Source: Asparagopsis taxiformis | Taxonomy: Eukaryota; Rhodophyta; Florideophyceae; Bonnemaisoniales; Bonnemaisoniaceae | NCBI GenBank assembly: GCA_030407315.1 | Contig: JALQPE010001744.1 | Coordinates: 1-64,000 of the forward strand | Reading direction: 5' to 3' | Length of the DNA: 64,000 nucleotides | Shown: one piece after another, positions 8,762-18,780 of the stretch | Numbering within the stretch: the first letter of the stretch is position 1 | Layout of the letters: the number at the start of each line of letters is the position of its first letter | Translations under genes and position numbers: made by a program | Notes under the pieces: model-generated | The model's database searches: none | Told to the model about the DNA's origin: nothing | The model's input: the letters and a program-made list of their open reading frames with translations, nothing else

Positions 8762-11700
8762 ATGGCGGATACGCATTTCAGCAGTTTGTTTTCAACGGTT
8801 TGCGGCGATCAAGTGAGCGCGTCAGCGGAGTCGCGCGGACTCAAGCGCGGCGTCGATGTCAATTTGTTTGCGGACGTGGACGGTGCGGCTGTGCATATTG
8901 GGACGGCTTCGGTGAGCACTGCTGGTGGCGATGTTGGCCTTCCGCGCACGCTGCACAACCACCAGCTTCCGGAAACCGACGAGGCGGACTATATCGTCGT
9001 GCGCAACATTGCGACTAAGGACAAGTTCAAGGACCTCCCGTTCCCGTACATGTTTGATGGCGCCGAGGGACCGCCGGAGACGATGGGTGGAGCATACGCC
9101 GCGGCGTTTTACCCTTGGGATACTCGGATGATGCGCCCCGCTGCGGAGGATGGCCCTAGCGACATTCGTACCCCTGCTGCAGCGTCAAACTTCAACGCAG
9201 CGACGAACCAGGCCAGCTCGGGACGGATGCCCAGTACCGGTCCAGCAGGCGAAATCACTGGTTCGGGGGGTACGAAGCATCCAGCACGCTCCATTCCGGT
9301 TTCGGGAGGCACGAAGCGCCCTGCTCGCTCTGCAAGACCCTCCAGTGGAGGCACGAAGCATCCAGCACGCTCCGTCCCGGTTTCGGGAGGCACGAAGCAC
9401 CCTGCTCGCTCCAACGTCACCGAAGCTACTACGCAGGACGTAACCGAAGTGGACGACGAACCGGAGGTGGCGGAAAGCATTCGTGAGCAGCAGGGGACGC
9501 AAATTACGGTGCCCAAGTTTGTGACGTCGGATTACGTCGGAGAAGGAGCGACTGTGCTGGTGAGGCAGCTAGTGGAACCGGCCGTGACCCTTCGGGATGT
9601 GAAAGAAGACCACGTGGAGGACCTGCGCAACAATATGTTGGCTGTGGGGTATGTGAGCTCTTCGCGTATCACTGTGACGGTGCTGAGGTCGCAGAACACG
9701 CATCTGCCCGCCGACACGCGTCTGTTCCAGAATGGCAAATTCCATGCCAATGCGAACGTGACCGTGATCGACGGACTGCATCGTCTCAATGCTATGCATA
9801 GCATTGCCGATGACTTCACTCGCCTCACCCGTATGCACAGAACCAAGCTGCCACAGGACGCAAACCGCTTGCGCTGGGTTACTCAGCCTCTGGATGTGTA
9901 CTACCTTCGCCGCAAGGACAACAGTGATCTTCAGCCTCATGAGATCATCCACAAGAGTGCAGAGTCGAACCATACGACTGGGACGCAACTGACGGAGCGC
10001 TCCCTGGTTCGAATCTTGTCGTCCATCCAGCAGTTCATCCGTACGATTGCTGTTGCAAATAACGTGGAAAACGCTGGCGACTTGCGTGAGTCTGATGTCA
10101 TCCGAACATTGTTCGAGGCGCAGTTCATGGGGATGATGAATTCAACGAACACGGCCCGGCGGTGGACGCGTTTGGCTATAGCAACGCTGAAGCATCCTGT
10201 TCTCGACGAAGTGTTGCGTGAGCTGAACAATTCCGAGCGCCGCAACGAGATTGGGATAACGCACCTGGACCACAAGATAGTGCGCGAGTTGCTGGAAGAA
10301 AACTTTGTCTTCGTCTTGCGTGGTCTTTCGGAGTACTTGAACCCTGCTCATGGTGGACGTCCGGATGGACGCTTTGACGTGAACGACTTCTATACATACG
10401 TCCGTCGCGTGACTGCAATAGCAAATTCTCTGTACGCTGCGTTTGGGCGCCCAAAGAGTATTATGCGCAAGTCATTTCTGAGCACAGAGATGGCAATTGG
10501 GTCGGTTAAGCAGCCGAAGGAGTTGCAATGGCATCTCACCAATGCCATTGCAATGTATAGAGGGGACGACCGGAGCAGTGAGGTTCGAATGCGACGGAGA
10601 ACCACGCGTTTACAGGATTTGGAAACGAACTTGAAAGAGTTTTTCAATCCGACATTGAAGAAGAAGACTAAGGCTCGACGCAAACGCCGCCCTTCTGCTG
10701 CCAATGTGAGACTCACTCACAAGAAGCAGCGGAATGTCGAACATGAGCCTGCTTCGCATGGCATCCGCCGCCGTTCACAGCGACTTCGCTCGACGGGGAG
10801 CACACGCCTCGAGGAAGAAGAGCCGGTTGTGGTACAACAATCCGCCGGGGAAGAAGAGCAGGCCGTTGTTGATAAACCCACCGATCAACAACAAGCCACT
10901 GCTTCCGGTGATGAGGTTGACGAAGACTCCGCCCGTTCCCCCGATTCTGCCGTTGAGATTGTCCCCCAAGATAACCAACGTGCTGGTGCGACTCCCTCCA
11001 ACCAAGAATCTGTCCATAACGTTTCGGACGAGGAAGAAAACAACAGTGCAGATGAGGGCCATGTCAAAAGCAAGGGGGTCCGCGAAGTGACAATTACACT
11101 CACTGTTCCGGAAGGAGTCGAAGTCGATGAAGACGGTTACATCGTTCGTGACTCTCCTTCTGAACACGACCTCCTGTTCGACGACCGGATGCCATCTCTT
11201 CCCGACGATTTCGAAGTCAAAGACCGAGCCGAAGGGCATCATCTGGCGCAGCGTCCCGCGGACGTCATCGCATCGGTGAGGGTTGGCTGTCTGCCCCCGA
11301 TTGAGCTCAGGTTGTTATTGGAGAGTGTGGAAATCGATGAGGAGGGCAGAGAGGTGAGGTATTTGAAGCAAGTGGCGATGGACCCTGTGTTTGAGGGGCT
11401 GCATATTCCGGAACAACATCGGGCTCGTCATCTTGTTTTCGAGATCGACACCATCTATCCGATGTTTTTCGCAGCGTGGAAGATGGCTGCCAAGGCGATG
11501 TGTGAGCCTACATCGACGTTTCTACCCTCGAGGCTGGACTTCGCCCAGGTTGCGCGAATGTCTACAAGCTGGAAGGATTCGTATGAGGCCGGCACTGGTA
11601 TGGCGTACTTCCACAATTGCCGAACGGAAATCAACGAGCGAGGGTATACGGTGATGCACAATTTCGCGGATGTAAGCTACCTCGATGCGTCGGACAAGTT

Positions 11701-12730
11701 CCCATTTGACTTGGGTCTCATGGAAGAAATTCCTAACCAGGAATTGTTTCGGTACTTCTTGGGAACATGGGAGGGGGAGGAGGTGCACAAGGACCCTGGG
11801 AACCGGCAGCTGTGGAGTCCCATTGTCAATACAGGGGACGATGAAACAGATGAGAAGAACCGGAATGAGGGGAGGGCTCGCTTCACGTCTACGCGCCACT
11901 GCCTGGTTGACTATGCCGAGAACGATGAGACGCATATCGACCGGTTCAAGTTTGTGACGCGGCGAGCCCTGCTGGATGTGTGGTTGGGAATCCTTGTCCG
12001 GCTGATAGGGCTGGAGGAGTGCGGTTTACCGGGAGAAAAACTTGTCATGCCGGCATCTGGGGGACGGTTTTTGATAACGGGAAAGGGGTGTCCTCGGCAG
12101 GTCCCACACAATGATTTCCCTGTTCCTCCTCGCGACCGCAAAGATCAACTTCCGGGTTACTTTGTTATTGCCAACGGAGATGACCCATTCCCTATCTGGG
12201 TGTGTCCAGGGTCCCACAAGTACGTCTTTTCCAAAGCGCTGGAATTAGATATGTACGCCAAGACGATGAAGCTGAAGAAGGTAATCGTTCCGCCACGTTC
12301 AGTCTTCATCGGTCACGGCCATGTACAACATGCCGGGGCAGGGCATGTCGACAGAGTTGTGTCACACACGACAACGAGGTATCACACGTATTTCAGGAAT
12401 GCGTCGTATCCGATTCCCGACAATGTTTCGTTTGGTTTCATCAGGCGGTTGGGATTCGAAGAAGAAGTAATCGCCAATGCTCCGCGCCGGTCTGCCAGGC
12501 AAAGTCAACCGGCACCTGTCAATGTTCGCCACAAGACAGTTGTTCCCATCCCGGTCAAGAAAGATCGTAGGCCGAAGACAGGGCAGCTCGGAATGATGCG
12601 GATGAAGACGGCAGAACGCAAGCCAGAACGCAAGCCTATATCCTACACAATTACTGATGTCCCGTTCATGCCTATTCTGCCGGGAGATCCTGATTATGAT
12701 GAGGAAGAAGAACAATTTTCCGACGGCTAG
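8762..12730 (+). CDS. ParB-like domain / 2OG-Fe(II) dioxygenase-like fusion protein of a repeat-associated element
   Basis: The 1,322-aa product is read from the ATG at 8762 in good context (ATCATGGCGG); the frame is open further upstream to 8642. Residues ~165-215 hold four tandem GGTKxPARS-type basic repeats. Residues ~270-400 resemble the ParB/Srx nuclease-like fold, with a VTLRDV...DLRNN start and the signature DGLHRL near residue 337. A lysine-rich stretch at ~640-670 looks like a nuclear localisation signal, and an acidic linker follows to ~800. Residues ~1,060-1,230 look like a double-stranded beta-helix oxygenase: PHNDF (HxD) near 1,115, WVCPGSH, HGHVQHAGAG with a distal His near 1,185, and RYHTYFR supplying a 2OG-binding Arg. 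ParB domains bind DNA or cut/hydrolyse nucleotides; 2OG oxygenases hydroxylate or demethylate. Joint function is inference. Family A repeats with a perfect palindrome lie on both sides. No introns or stops are seen. Confidence 0.65.
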   Translation: MADTHFSSLFSTVCGDQVSASAESRGLKRGVDVNLFADVDGAAVHIGTASVSTAGGDVGLPRTLHNHQLPETDEADYIVVRNIATKDKFKDLPFPYMFDGAEGPPETMGGAYAAAFYPWDTRMMRPAAEDGPSDIRTPAAASNFNAATNQASSGRMPSTGPAGEITGSGGTKHPARSIPVSGGTKRPARSARPSSGGTKHPARSVPVSGGTKHPARSNVTEATTQDVTEVDDEPEVAESIREQQGTQITVPKFVTSDYVGEGATVLVRQLVEPAVTLRDVKEDHVEDLRNNMLAVGYVSSSRITVTVLRSQNTHLPADTRLFQNGKFHANANVTVIDGLHRLNAMHSIADDFTRLTRMHRTKLPQDANRLRWVTQPLDVYYLRRKDNSDLQPHEIIHKSAESNHTTGTQLTERSLVRILSSIQQFIRTIAVANNVENAGDLRESDVIRTLFEAQFMGMMNSTNTARRWTRLAIATLKHPVLDEVLRELNNSERRNEIGITHLDHKIVRELLEENFVFVLRGLSEYLNPAHGGRPDGRFDVNDFYTYVRRVTAIANSLYAAFGRPKSIMRKSFLSTEMAIGSVKQPKELQWHLTNAIAMYRGDDRSSEVRMRRRTTRLQDLETNLKEFFNPTLKKKTKARRKRRPSAANVRLTHKKQRNVEHEPASHGIRRRSQRLRSTGSTRLEEEEPVVVQQSAGEEEQAVVDKPTDQQQATASGDEVDEDSARSPDSAVEIVPQDNQRAGATPSNQESVHNVSDEEENNSADEGHVKSKGVREVTITLTVPEGVEVDEDGYIVRDSPSEHDLLFDDRMPSLPDDFEVKDRAEGHHLAQRPADVIASVRVGCLPPIELRLLLESVEIDEEGREVRYLKQVAMDPVFEGLHIPEQHRARHLVFEIDTIYPMFFAAWKMAAKAMCEPTSTFLPSRLDFAQVARMSTSWKDSYEAGTGMAYFHNCRTEINERGYTVMHNFADVSYLDASDKFPFDLGLMEEIPNQELFRYFLGTWEGEEVHKDPGNRQLWSPIVNTGDDETDEKNRNEGRARFTSTRHCLVDYAENDETHIDRFKFVTRRALLDVWLGILVRLIGLEECGLPGEKLVMPASGGRFLITGKGCPRQVPHNDFPVPPRDRKDQLPGYFVIANGDDPFPIWVCPGSHKYVFSKALELDMYAKTMKLKKVIVPPRSVFIGHGHVQHAGAGHVDRVVSHTTTRYHTYFRNASYPIPDNVSFGFIRRLGFEEEVIANAPRRSARQSQPAPVNVRHKTVVPIPVKKDRRPKTGQLGMMRMKTAERKPERKPISYTITDVPFMPILPGDPDYDEEEEQFSDG

Positions 12731-12998
12731 ATAGCTTAACAACAACTACTTTAGGAAACAATTATCGAGAATATAATCATCTCCTTTATCACTTTCAATC
12801 TATGAACCTACTATAATGTACTTCCGTTCCATGCTTTCAAACTAGATTGTCCATTCCCTCGTGGGTTGGAGCATGATTTCCAGGACGATTCCCTCACATC
12901 TCTAGACTCGATGGTCTATGCTAGAAATAGCAGAACAATTGGGTTTGTACGTGCTTCATCGCCTACTTGCTTCCGGTAATGTGTGGACGTGCACGATA

Positions 12999-13385
12999 CA
13001 CGATCAACCTGAAATGGACGTCCGGTGGATGTCCAGCTCAGATGCATTGCTGGCCAGCCCAGAAATTGTAATATTTCGGGCAGAAAAATATTGCAAAAAA
13101 CATCGATTTCGGCGGTCGATTGTGCCGTACGGCACACCCCCATCTCAAAAACATGTTCACATGTGCATGTTTTTGAGAATAGCCCAAATTTTAATTCAAA
13201 TCAGGGTGTCTAATTTGGCCACAACGGCCCCAGGAACCGACCGCCGGCCCCGATCGGGGCTATCACTGGCTTCTATAAGCACCAACTGTAAGGCAAAACC
13301 ACGTCTCACGACGGGTCGATTTCAGGCTCAATACGCCAGGGACAGGTCTTGGTCCTTGTTTCATCATGGTCCCGCCTCACTCTCT
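12999..13385 (+). repeat. Family A copy A6 plus D segment
   Basis: A6 (12999-13205) has the palindrome at 13122-13135 and the hairpin. D (13206-13385) is close to the D segment at 7525-7703. Same orientation as A3-A5, so the ParB/2OG gene sits between direct repeats. The interval 12731-12998 holds no gene. Confidence 0.85.
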
Positions 13386-13464
13386 CACGACCAACCTGAA
13401 ATGGACGTCCGGTGGATGTCCAGCTCGATTGCACTGCTGGCCAGCCCAGAAATTCTAAAATTTC
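13386..13464 (+). repeat. Family A copy A7, truncated
   Basis: Begins ACGACCAACCTGAAATGG with GGACGTCCGGTGGATGTCC, then breaks off near 13,464 inside the AAATTCTAAAATTTC segment, before the palindrome and hairpin. Confidence 0.8.
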
Positions 13465-14820
13465 CGAAAAATCAATTTGGTGGCCCAGCATCTGCTGTGC
13501 CGAAAATTCCCGCAGTCACTTCTGATATACTATATCGTAGTAGTAGTAGTCTAGACGTGTTTCGCACTTGTACGCATCAGGGAAGGCGTCATGGAAGGTT
13601 GAGACTACGCTACTTGTGTACCGCGTCGTCTGAAATAGCGAGTAGTGTTTGTTGTATAGTTGTGGAGTATGCGTCTAGTGGTTTGTAAAGCTTGCAGAAC
13701 GGGATAGGGATGTGGGTGGCCCTATTTTATGAATACATGAATACCAATATTCAAGGGTGACAAAGCGGAAAGTCATAGGCTCGTACATGTTTGAGATTGC
13801 ATAGTAGAGAAAATATTTTCATCGAAATTTACATGGAGCTGATGGAGGTATTAAGGATGAGGTATGAGAGGAAGAAAATTCTTCTGTGGTATGAAGATGT
13901 GTTCTGTGGGGGGATGGAATCTTGGGATGGTACAGGGGGAGGTGGAAATGTACGGAGTGCGGGTTTAGAATGGAGTGTGATTCGGAGAGGAGTGCCGACA
14001 AGCATATTATGGGGATTGGGGAGACGCTGCGGGGTGTTGGGGTAGTGAGGGCGGAGGAGGTGTTTAGGTGGGACCGTAGGAGGGTGCGGTTGAAGTCGCC
14101 GAGAGGAGGGGGTTTTAGGAAAGTGAGGAGAAAGAAGGGGAGGGGGTGGCGTCTGTTCTGGCTGTGGTGAGTGGGGATGTGATGGAGAAGAAGGGGGTTA
14201 TTGTACTTGGGGAGGGAGGGGAGTGGGAGGAAGGGTGCGAAGTGGGGGGTTGATATGTGTTTCAGAGCGGGGAGGTTTCTGGGGAGACGGCGGGGGAGCG
14301 GGAGCGTGGGCCGGTGGGGGTGGTGTATACGGTATCGAAGATGCGGATGGCGTGGGGGCATGGAGCAGCTGAGGGAGGGAGGGGTGTAGCAGGTCGGGTA
14401 CGGGATGGGGAGTGAGAGGTTTTGGAAGAGTAAGCTGCAGGGGAAGTTTGTGGAGAGGGCGAAGGAGTGGGGTTGAAGGTAGAGGAGAGAGGGTATTGAA
14501 GAACAATACGTTTCAAAGGTGATGGGGAAGACCATGGTCGAGGAGATAGGGGTTTTTTGCCCTATTCTGAGGTATTATGAGGACTGGTTATACGAAATCT
14601 GTACGGTAGAGCAGAAAAGTAGGTATCATACCTCATTCCATGATGGAATGGAGGTGTGCACCGTGGAAGCGGGGATAGGTAGCTGAAATGCGTGCTAGAG
14701 TGGTATTGGGGGTGTTTGAGGTACAGTACGGGGGAGGTGAGCACCAACTGGAAGGGGGTGTGAGCGAGAGGATGAAAAAATTAAAGACGAAATTGGAGTC
14801 GACCGACAAGGAAAAATAGA
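13465..14820. other. Gene-poor tract with strong G-over-C strand skew
   Basis: From about 13,850 to 14,560 the plus strand is extremely G/purine-rich (runs such as GGGAGGGGAGTGGGAGG). The 238-aa minus frame here is His/Pro/Leu/Ser low complexity and is explained by this bias. A short plus frame (13922-14170) contains KCTECGFRMECDSERSADKH, faintly like a C2H2 finger. It could be a decayed transposon finger, but I do not call it a gene. Confidence 0.5.
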
Positions 14821-15132
14821 GTGGTCGCCGTGATGGATGCGGACATCCATGTCGAGCACGGCGGCAGAAATTTCTGGGCTCGAAATTTTTGAATTTCTGA
14901 ACCGGCGCCCGTCCTAGGTGGACATAGACATGGCGGAAGTCCTTCCCGAGGGGGACATCCGTGGTACTAGAAACAATGGATGTCGCCCTAGTAATACTAG
15001 ACGTACTAGACCGCATGGACGTCCGGTTCTAGGCGGACATCCAAAAATACTGGAGAACATGGACGTCCGCCTAGTAATACTAGGTGTACTAGAGGTTGTG
15101 GACGTCCGCGTCCATTTCCGAGAACACAGACG
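14821..15132 (+). repeat. Family B repeat copy B1 (GGACGTCCG/CTAGTA array)
   Basis: A dense array of short motifs: GGACGTCCG, GGACATCC, GGATGTC, CTAGTAATACTAG and GTACTAGAG. It ends at 15086-15132 with GTACTAGAG, four variable bases, TGGACGTCCGCGTC, and a terminus ...AACACAGACG. The terminus abuts the truncated Plavaka transposase. The left boundary is uncertain. Confidence 0.7.
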
Positions 15133-17079
15133 CGCCATCCCGGCTGGTCCTACAGTGTGTAATGGGCCGAAGGTGGAGAGCATTGATTGTTTGAAATAGG
15201 AAATGGAGTTCTGGAGGCTTTCTAGTTCGGCGGCAGTCCAGTGCTTGATGCGACCGCGTTTCATGACCCATGCGACGAGGTCAGAGTATTGCGTGCAGAT
15301 GGAAGTGAGGGGGGCTGTCTCTACTTCGTCACAGCATGTGTCAATGAATGCTGCGATGAAAGGGAACACCATGTCGACATGGTGATAGTCTTTGGCTGCG
15401 AGCATGCCGCGTATGCCGTCCTCCGTGAAGAGGCCGTTCAAATTGGTGCCCTTCTCACCCTTGGAGAAGTCGACATGAAGACCGGTGATGTAGTAGTCGC
15501 GTTCGATAGCGGACAAAATGCTGTTTGAGCCGGCGAGGATGGATTTTTTCAGCTTCTTGAAGGTGTGAGGTGTCCCGGAATGGGAGGCAGTGGTGGTGGT
15601 GAGGTCTGGGGAGCTGAGGCGGTGGACAATGCACTGTTTGATGAGCTTTGAGATGCCGAGGTGGAGATTGTGCAGAGGCTCGAAGGAGAAAATGTTGTAG
15701 GGGTCTAGGGGACTGTTGGTGGGTAAAAGAGCGGTCGATTCGAGGACAGAGTGTTGTTCGAGGAGGGAGAGAGCTTCGAGCGGAGCAGTTGTATGCTCCT
15801 GAGCGCTCTCTTGGCGTGCAGAGCGTGTATCATCGAGGGAGCGGGGCTGGTGTGGCGCGGTGGATTCAAGTTGAGTGGCGGGGATGTAGCAGCGGTGGCA
15901 GGGATGTGTGGTGGTAGTGCTGTTGCGAGTGCATGACAGCTCTTTGGCCTCTGGAAAGTCGCAGGAATAATTGGCTAGGATGGGAAAGCATTGGCGGGCA
16001 GTTGCAGTGGAGTCTGTGCAGGGGAACCCGGAAGAGAACGCGGTGGATAGGGACGAAAACACTTTTTCGAGTGCTTTATGAAGAATATCAATTTTGCGAG
16101 CGCGACTAGCAGAACTAGAGGTTGTCGGCATTTCATCACCGAACAAGGCGTTGGACGAAGGGTTAACAATGTACGGAAGATACCCGACGATGGTGAGGCC
16201 GGTACGGATGCAGTGGCGACGGAGGGGGGCGGAGAAGTTGAGCAGTGTGACGTGTATGGGGTATGCGACGATTGCGGAGCTCTTGAGGCTTGTGCTGCTC
16301 TTGTCGGAGTACACTTGGAGGAGGCCGGCAAAGGAGGAAGGTGTGGGATCAGTTTCCTCTGCCCATACGACCTGTGGATCTTCCGAGAGCTGCACGCGCT
16401 GTCTAGTAACCTGGTGCAGCGTTTTCGCGAATTCTGTGTGTAGGGGATGAGAAAATATTGCGGTGCCGTCTGGGGCGGTCTGTGGGGAGGGGTGGAAGAG
16501 AGTATTTTGGTCGTTAGCCAGTGCTAACTGCCTGCGGAGCATGTCGACTGGGTCGCGGAGGTACAGCTGTGCCGAGTACTTACCAGTTTTGTCTGGAATG
16601 ATGTGGCTCTTGTAACCTTCGGTGCGGAAATGTGTTTCGACCATGGAAGCGGTAACGTGGCGACATTCTTCTACGGTGCGAACGGCGCTGCTGAACTTTT
16701 CTAGGGAGAATGCGGGGTCTTGTAGGATGGTGATGACTTCGCTCACGCGGCCAGCGCCGGCCTTGTACTCGAGGGTTGTGAGACTGGCGGCGAGGGATTG
16801 CACGAGGAGGTCTGCGCGGGAGGGGGTTGAGGTTGGTGGCAGTGAAGCGTCACAGGGTGAGTCGCTGGAGGAAGCACGACCAGATTCTGGGTCTGGGGAG
16901 CTGGGTTGCGGGGAATCATGGTCGCCGTTTCGAGCAGGCTCATGGGTGACGGCAGGGACACGAGCGTTGTTGAAATGTTGGGGAGAGGGGTTGAAACGGT
17001 AGCGACACGTTCGCTCATGCAGCGCGAGCGCATAAGCATCTACGCAGTAGTAGAAGCATCCTTCATACTTGCATTCCAT
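14914..17079 (-). pseudogene. Plavaka-type (CACTA-related) DNA transposase, C-terminally truncated
   Basis: A 721-codon frame of which about 648 codons are transposon-derived; the remainder reads through repeat B1. The N-terminus has a C2H2-like finger (CKYEGCFYYCVDAYALALHERTC-type spacing, residues 3-25). A Ser/Pro-rich linker follows, and then the Plavaka core: LLQVYSDKSSTS near residue 250, AYPIHVTLLNFSAPLRR, and GYLPYI. These match the YSDKT...YPV...GWLP signature of fungal Plavaka proteins. A Cys pair (HPCHRC) and DPYNIFSFEPLHNLHLGISK follow, the latter like the conserved D-x-H-x2-L-G region. The C-terminal part of the catalytic domain is missing after ~15,133, where family B begins, so the copy is probably dead. 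Plavaka elements are best known in fungi, so assignment to this family in an alga is from motif resemblance only. Confidence 0.65.
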
Positions 17080-17680
17080 GTCGAGTTTTGACGCAAAAGG
17101 GAGGATTGCGAGCTGAACAGGGGAGACTGTGCCGTCCAGATGCGACCAATTTTATTTTTGTGGTGCTTCGAGACTTGGAATGTAACGTGTTCGTTCGTAG
17201 TTTTGTGGGTAGTAGTTTTGTGCTCACTCCAGCTGACATCCCAACGGTGGAATTTAACCGAGAGTTCAATCATTTCCAACTGTTACATCACATTGCGTGC
17301 TGGCAACGTGTGCATGGAAGGACGAACGACTGCCCTGGGACATGAATTTTCAATTAATTCATTTGTAATAATAAACTTTTTTATTTCCAAACTTCGTGGA
17401 ATCTGAATGTGCTTTACAGCGGATATGCCACGGATCATGTAAGGAAAGCAAATGGATTCTCATATATATGATTATATGTTTATATTCGTTGTTCTCGATC
17501 CGGATCTCATTGTTCGGGGATTCAGAGACCATGGTTTGGGCCATACTCAATCTCACTGCCGGCGATGATTTCGAGTATGCACAGCAAGACTTAAGCGGAC
17601 GCTGAAAGCTGTCCGGTCGACGCCGCAGGCACCACTCCGCCCTCATCACCGACTGAGATTCTTTGACCGCCTTTGCTTTG
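17080..17680. other. Region without recognised gene
   Basis: AT-rich stretch (17,340-17,400) and short frames only. I see no supported gene or transposon end. Confidence 0.5.
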
Positions 17681-17689
17681 TTTAGTGTA

Positions 17690-18200
17690 GAGGATGGACG
17701 AAGGTACGTGCGCGAATCTTGAGGGTATGCATTGAGGGAAGCGTGGGTTTTGAGTCTGACTATTTCCGTTGATGCGATATTTTTCATTGCAAGCCTATTG
17801 AGTCATGGTGTATATTGTGTTGAGCGAAGGTAAGTGTGCGAGTTCTGAAAGTATGCTGCGAGGGAAGGTTGGTTTTGAGTCTGACTGTTGTGGTTGATTC
17901 AGATGTTGTGTAGATGATGCAGGAATGTTGATGACGGAAGGTAAGTTTCATTGAGCGCCAGGATGTGTTTTGCGAAGATATGGACTGCTGACTTCGATTA
18001 TTCATTGCAAGGTTTTTGGATCATGTTTTGTATTGTGTGTAGGATGGATGAGAGGTAAGTAAGGGAGTTTCTAGGATATCTGGCGTGGTTAGCGTTGCTT
18101 TTGAATCTGACTGTTGGGGTTGATGTTTTGTATGTGATGCAGGAGTGGTGAAGCAGGAACGGCAGGACTGAAGGAGAGTGAAGAAGGGATCTAGGAAGAT
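17690..18200 (+). repeat. Diverged tandem repeat with splice-donor-like motifs
   Basis: Several diverged units share GAAGGTAAGTGTGCG or a variant, then GGTTTTGAGTCTGACT, (G)TTGATG and, in two of the units, GATGCAGGA(A/G)TG. Unit starts are near 17,690, 17,815, 17,935 and 18,045. GGTAAGT resembles a 5' splice donor and GATGCAG an acceptor, but no coding frame joins the pieces. Confidence 0.5.
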
Positions 18201-18505
18201 GGGGAATGAAGCTGTGAGGTGTTTCTGGTATGTGTATATTTTCGGGCATACGATAGAAGTGAGAGTGGGTTTCAAGTGGTGTAGGATTTTGCTGACCATG
18301 TTCGTGTTTGATGTCTTGATGATTTAATGGGCTGGGGTGGTGTCGAGGAAAGCGGGGATGGTATTGGGAAGGAGCGGACTTTTTGTAATCTAGGTCGTGA
18401 GGGTTCTTGAAGTATGTGCGAATGGTGGTGCATGGCGTTCGGATGGTAGGGAGAACGCGATAGTGAGGGAGATGGGTGATCGACGATATGCTGACAGGTA
18501 TTTTG

Positions 18506-18655
18506 TATTCTGGCTGGATACGTATTTCATATTCTGGCTGGATACATATTCCGTATTCTGACTGGATACATATTCCGTATTCTGGCTGGATACGTATTTC
18601 CTATTCTAACTGGGTATTTATTTCCGATTCTGACCAGATATGTATTCCCTATTCT
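18506..18655 (+). repeat. 24-bp minisatellite, about six units
   Basis: Unit TATTCTGGCTGGATACGTAT plus TTCA or TTCC, with increasing divergence toward the right. It translates as a Tyr-Ser-Gly-Trp-Ile repeat, but no surrounding gene is evident. Confidence 0.8.
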
Positions 18656-18780
18656 AGAGAGACGTATTGTATACCAGCAGTTTCGTAAATGAGAGAATAA
18701 AATACGGTCCGATATGGGCCCTGAATTTACCATCCGCTGTAATTTCTTCCCTCCCGGTTTTCGCTGATATATTGTATACT

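Noticed and set aside
9109..9516. Minus-strand frame with ERAGCFVPPETG repeats
   Set aside because: Antisense reading of the basic GGTKxPARS repeats of the ParB/2OG gene.
8205..13205. Reading A5 and A6 as LTRs of a retrotransposon around the ParB/2OG gene
   Set aside because: No gag, reverse transcriptase, integrase, primer-binding site or polypurine tract is visible, and the repeats occur in tandem elsewhere.
12918..13688. 256-aa plus-strand frame
   Set aside because: It is translation through family A and D repeats; the same peptide strings recur wherever the repeat occurs.
13819..14535. 238-aa minus-strand frame rich in His, Pro, Leu and Ser
   Set aside because: Low-complexity product of the G-rich opposite strand, with no domain.
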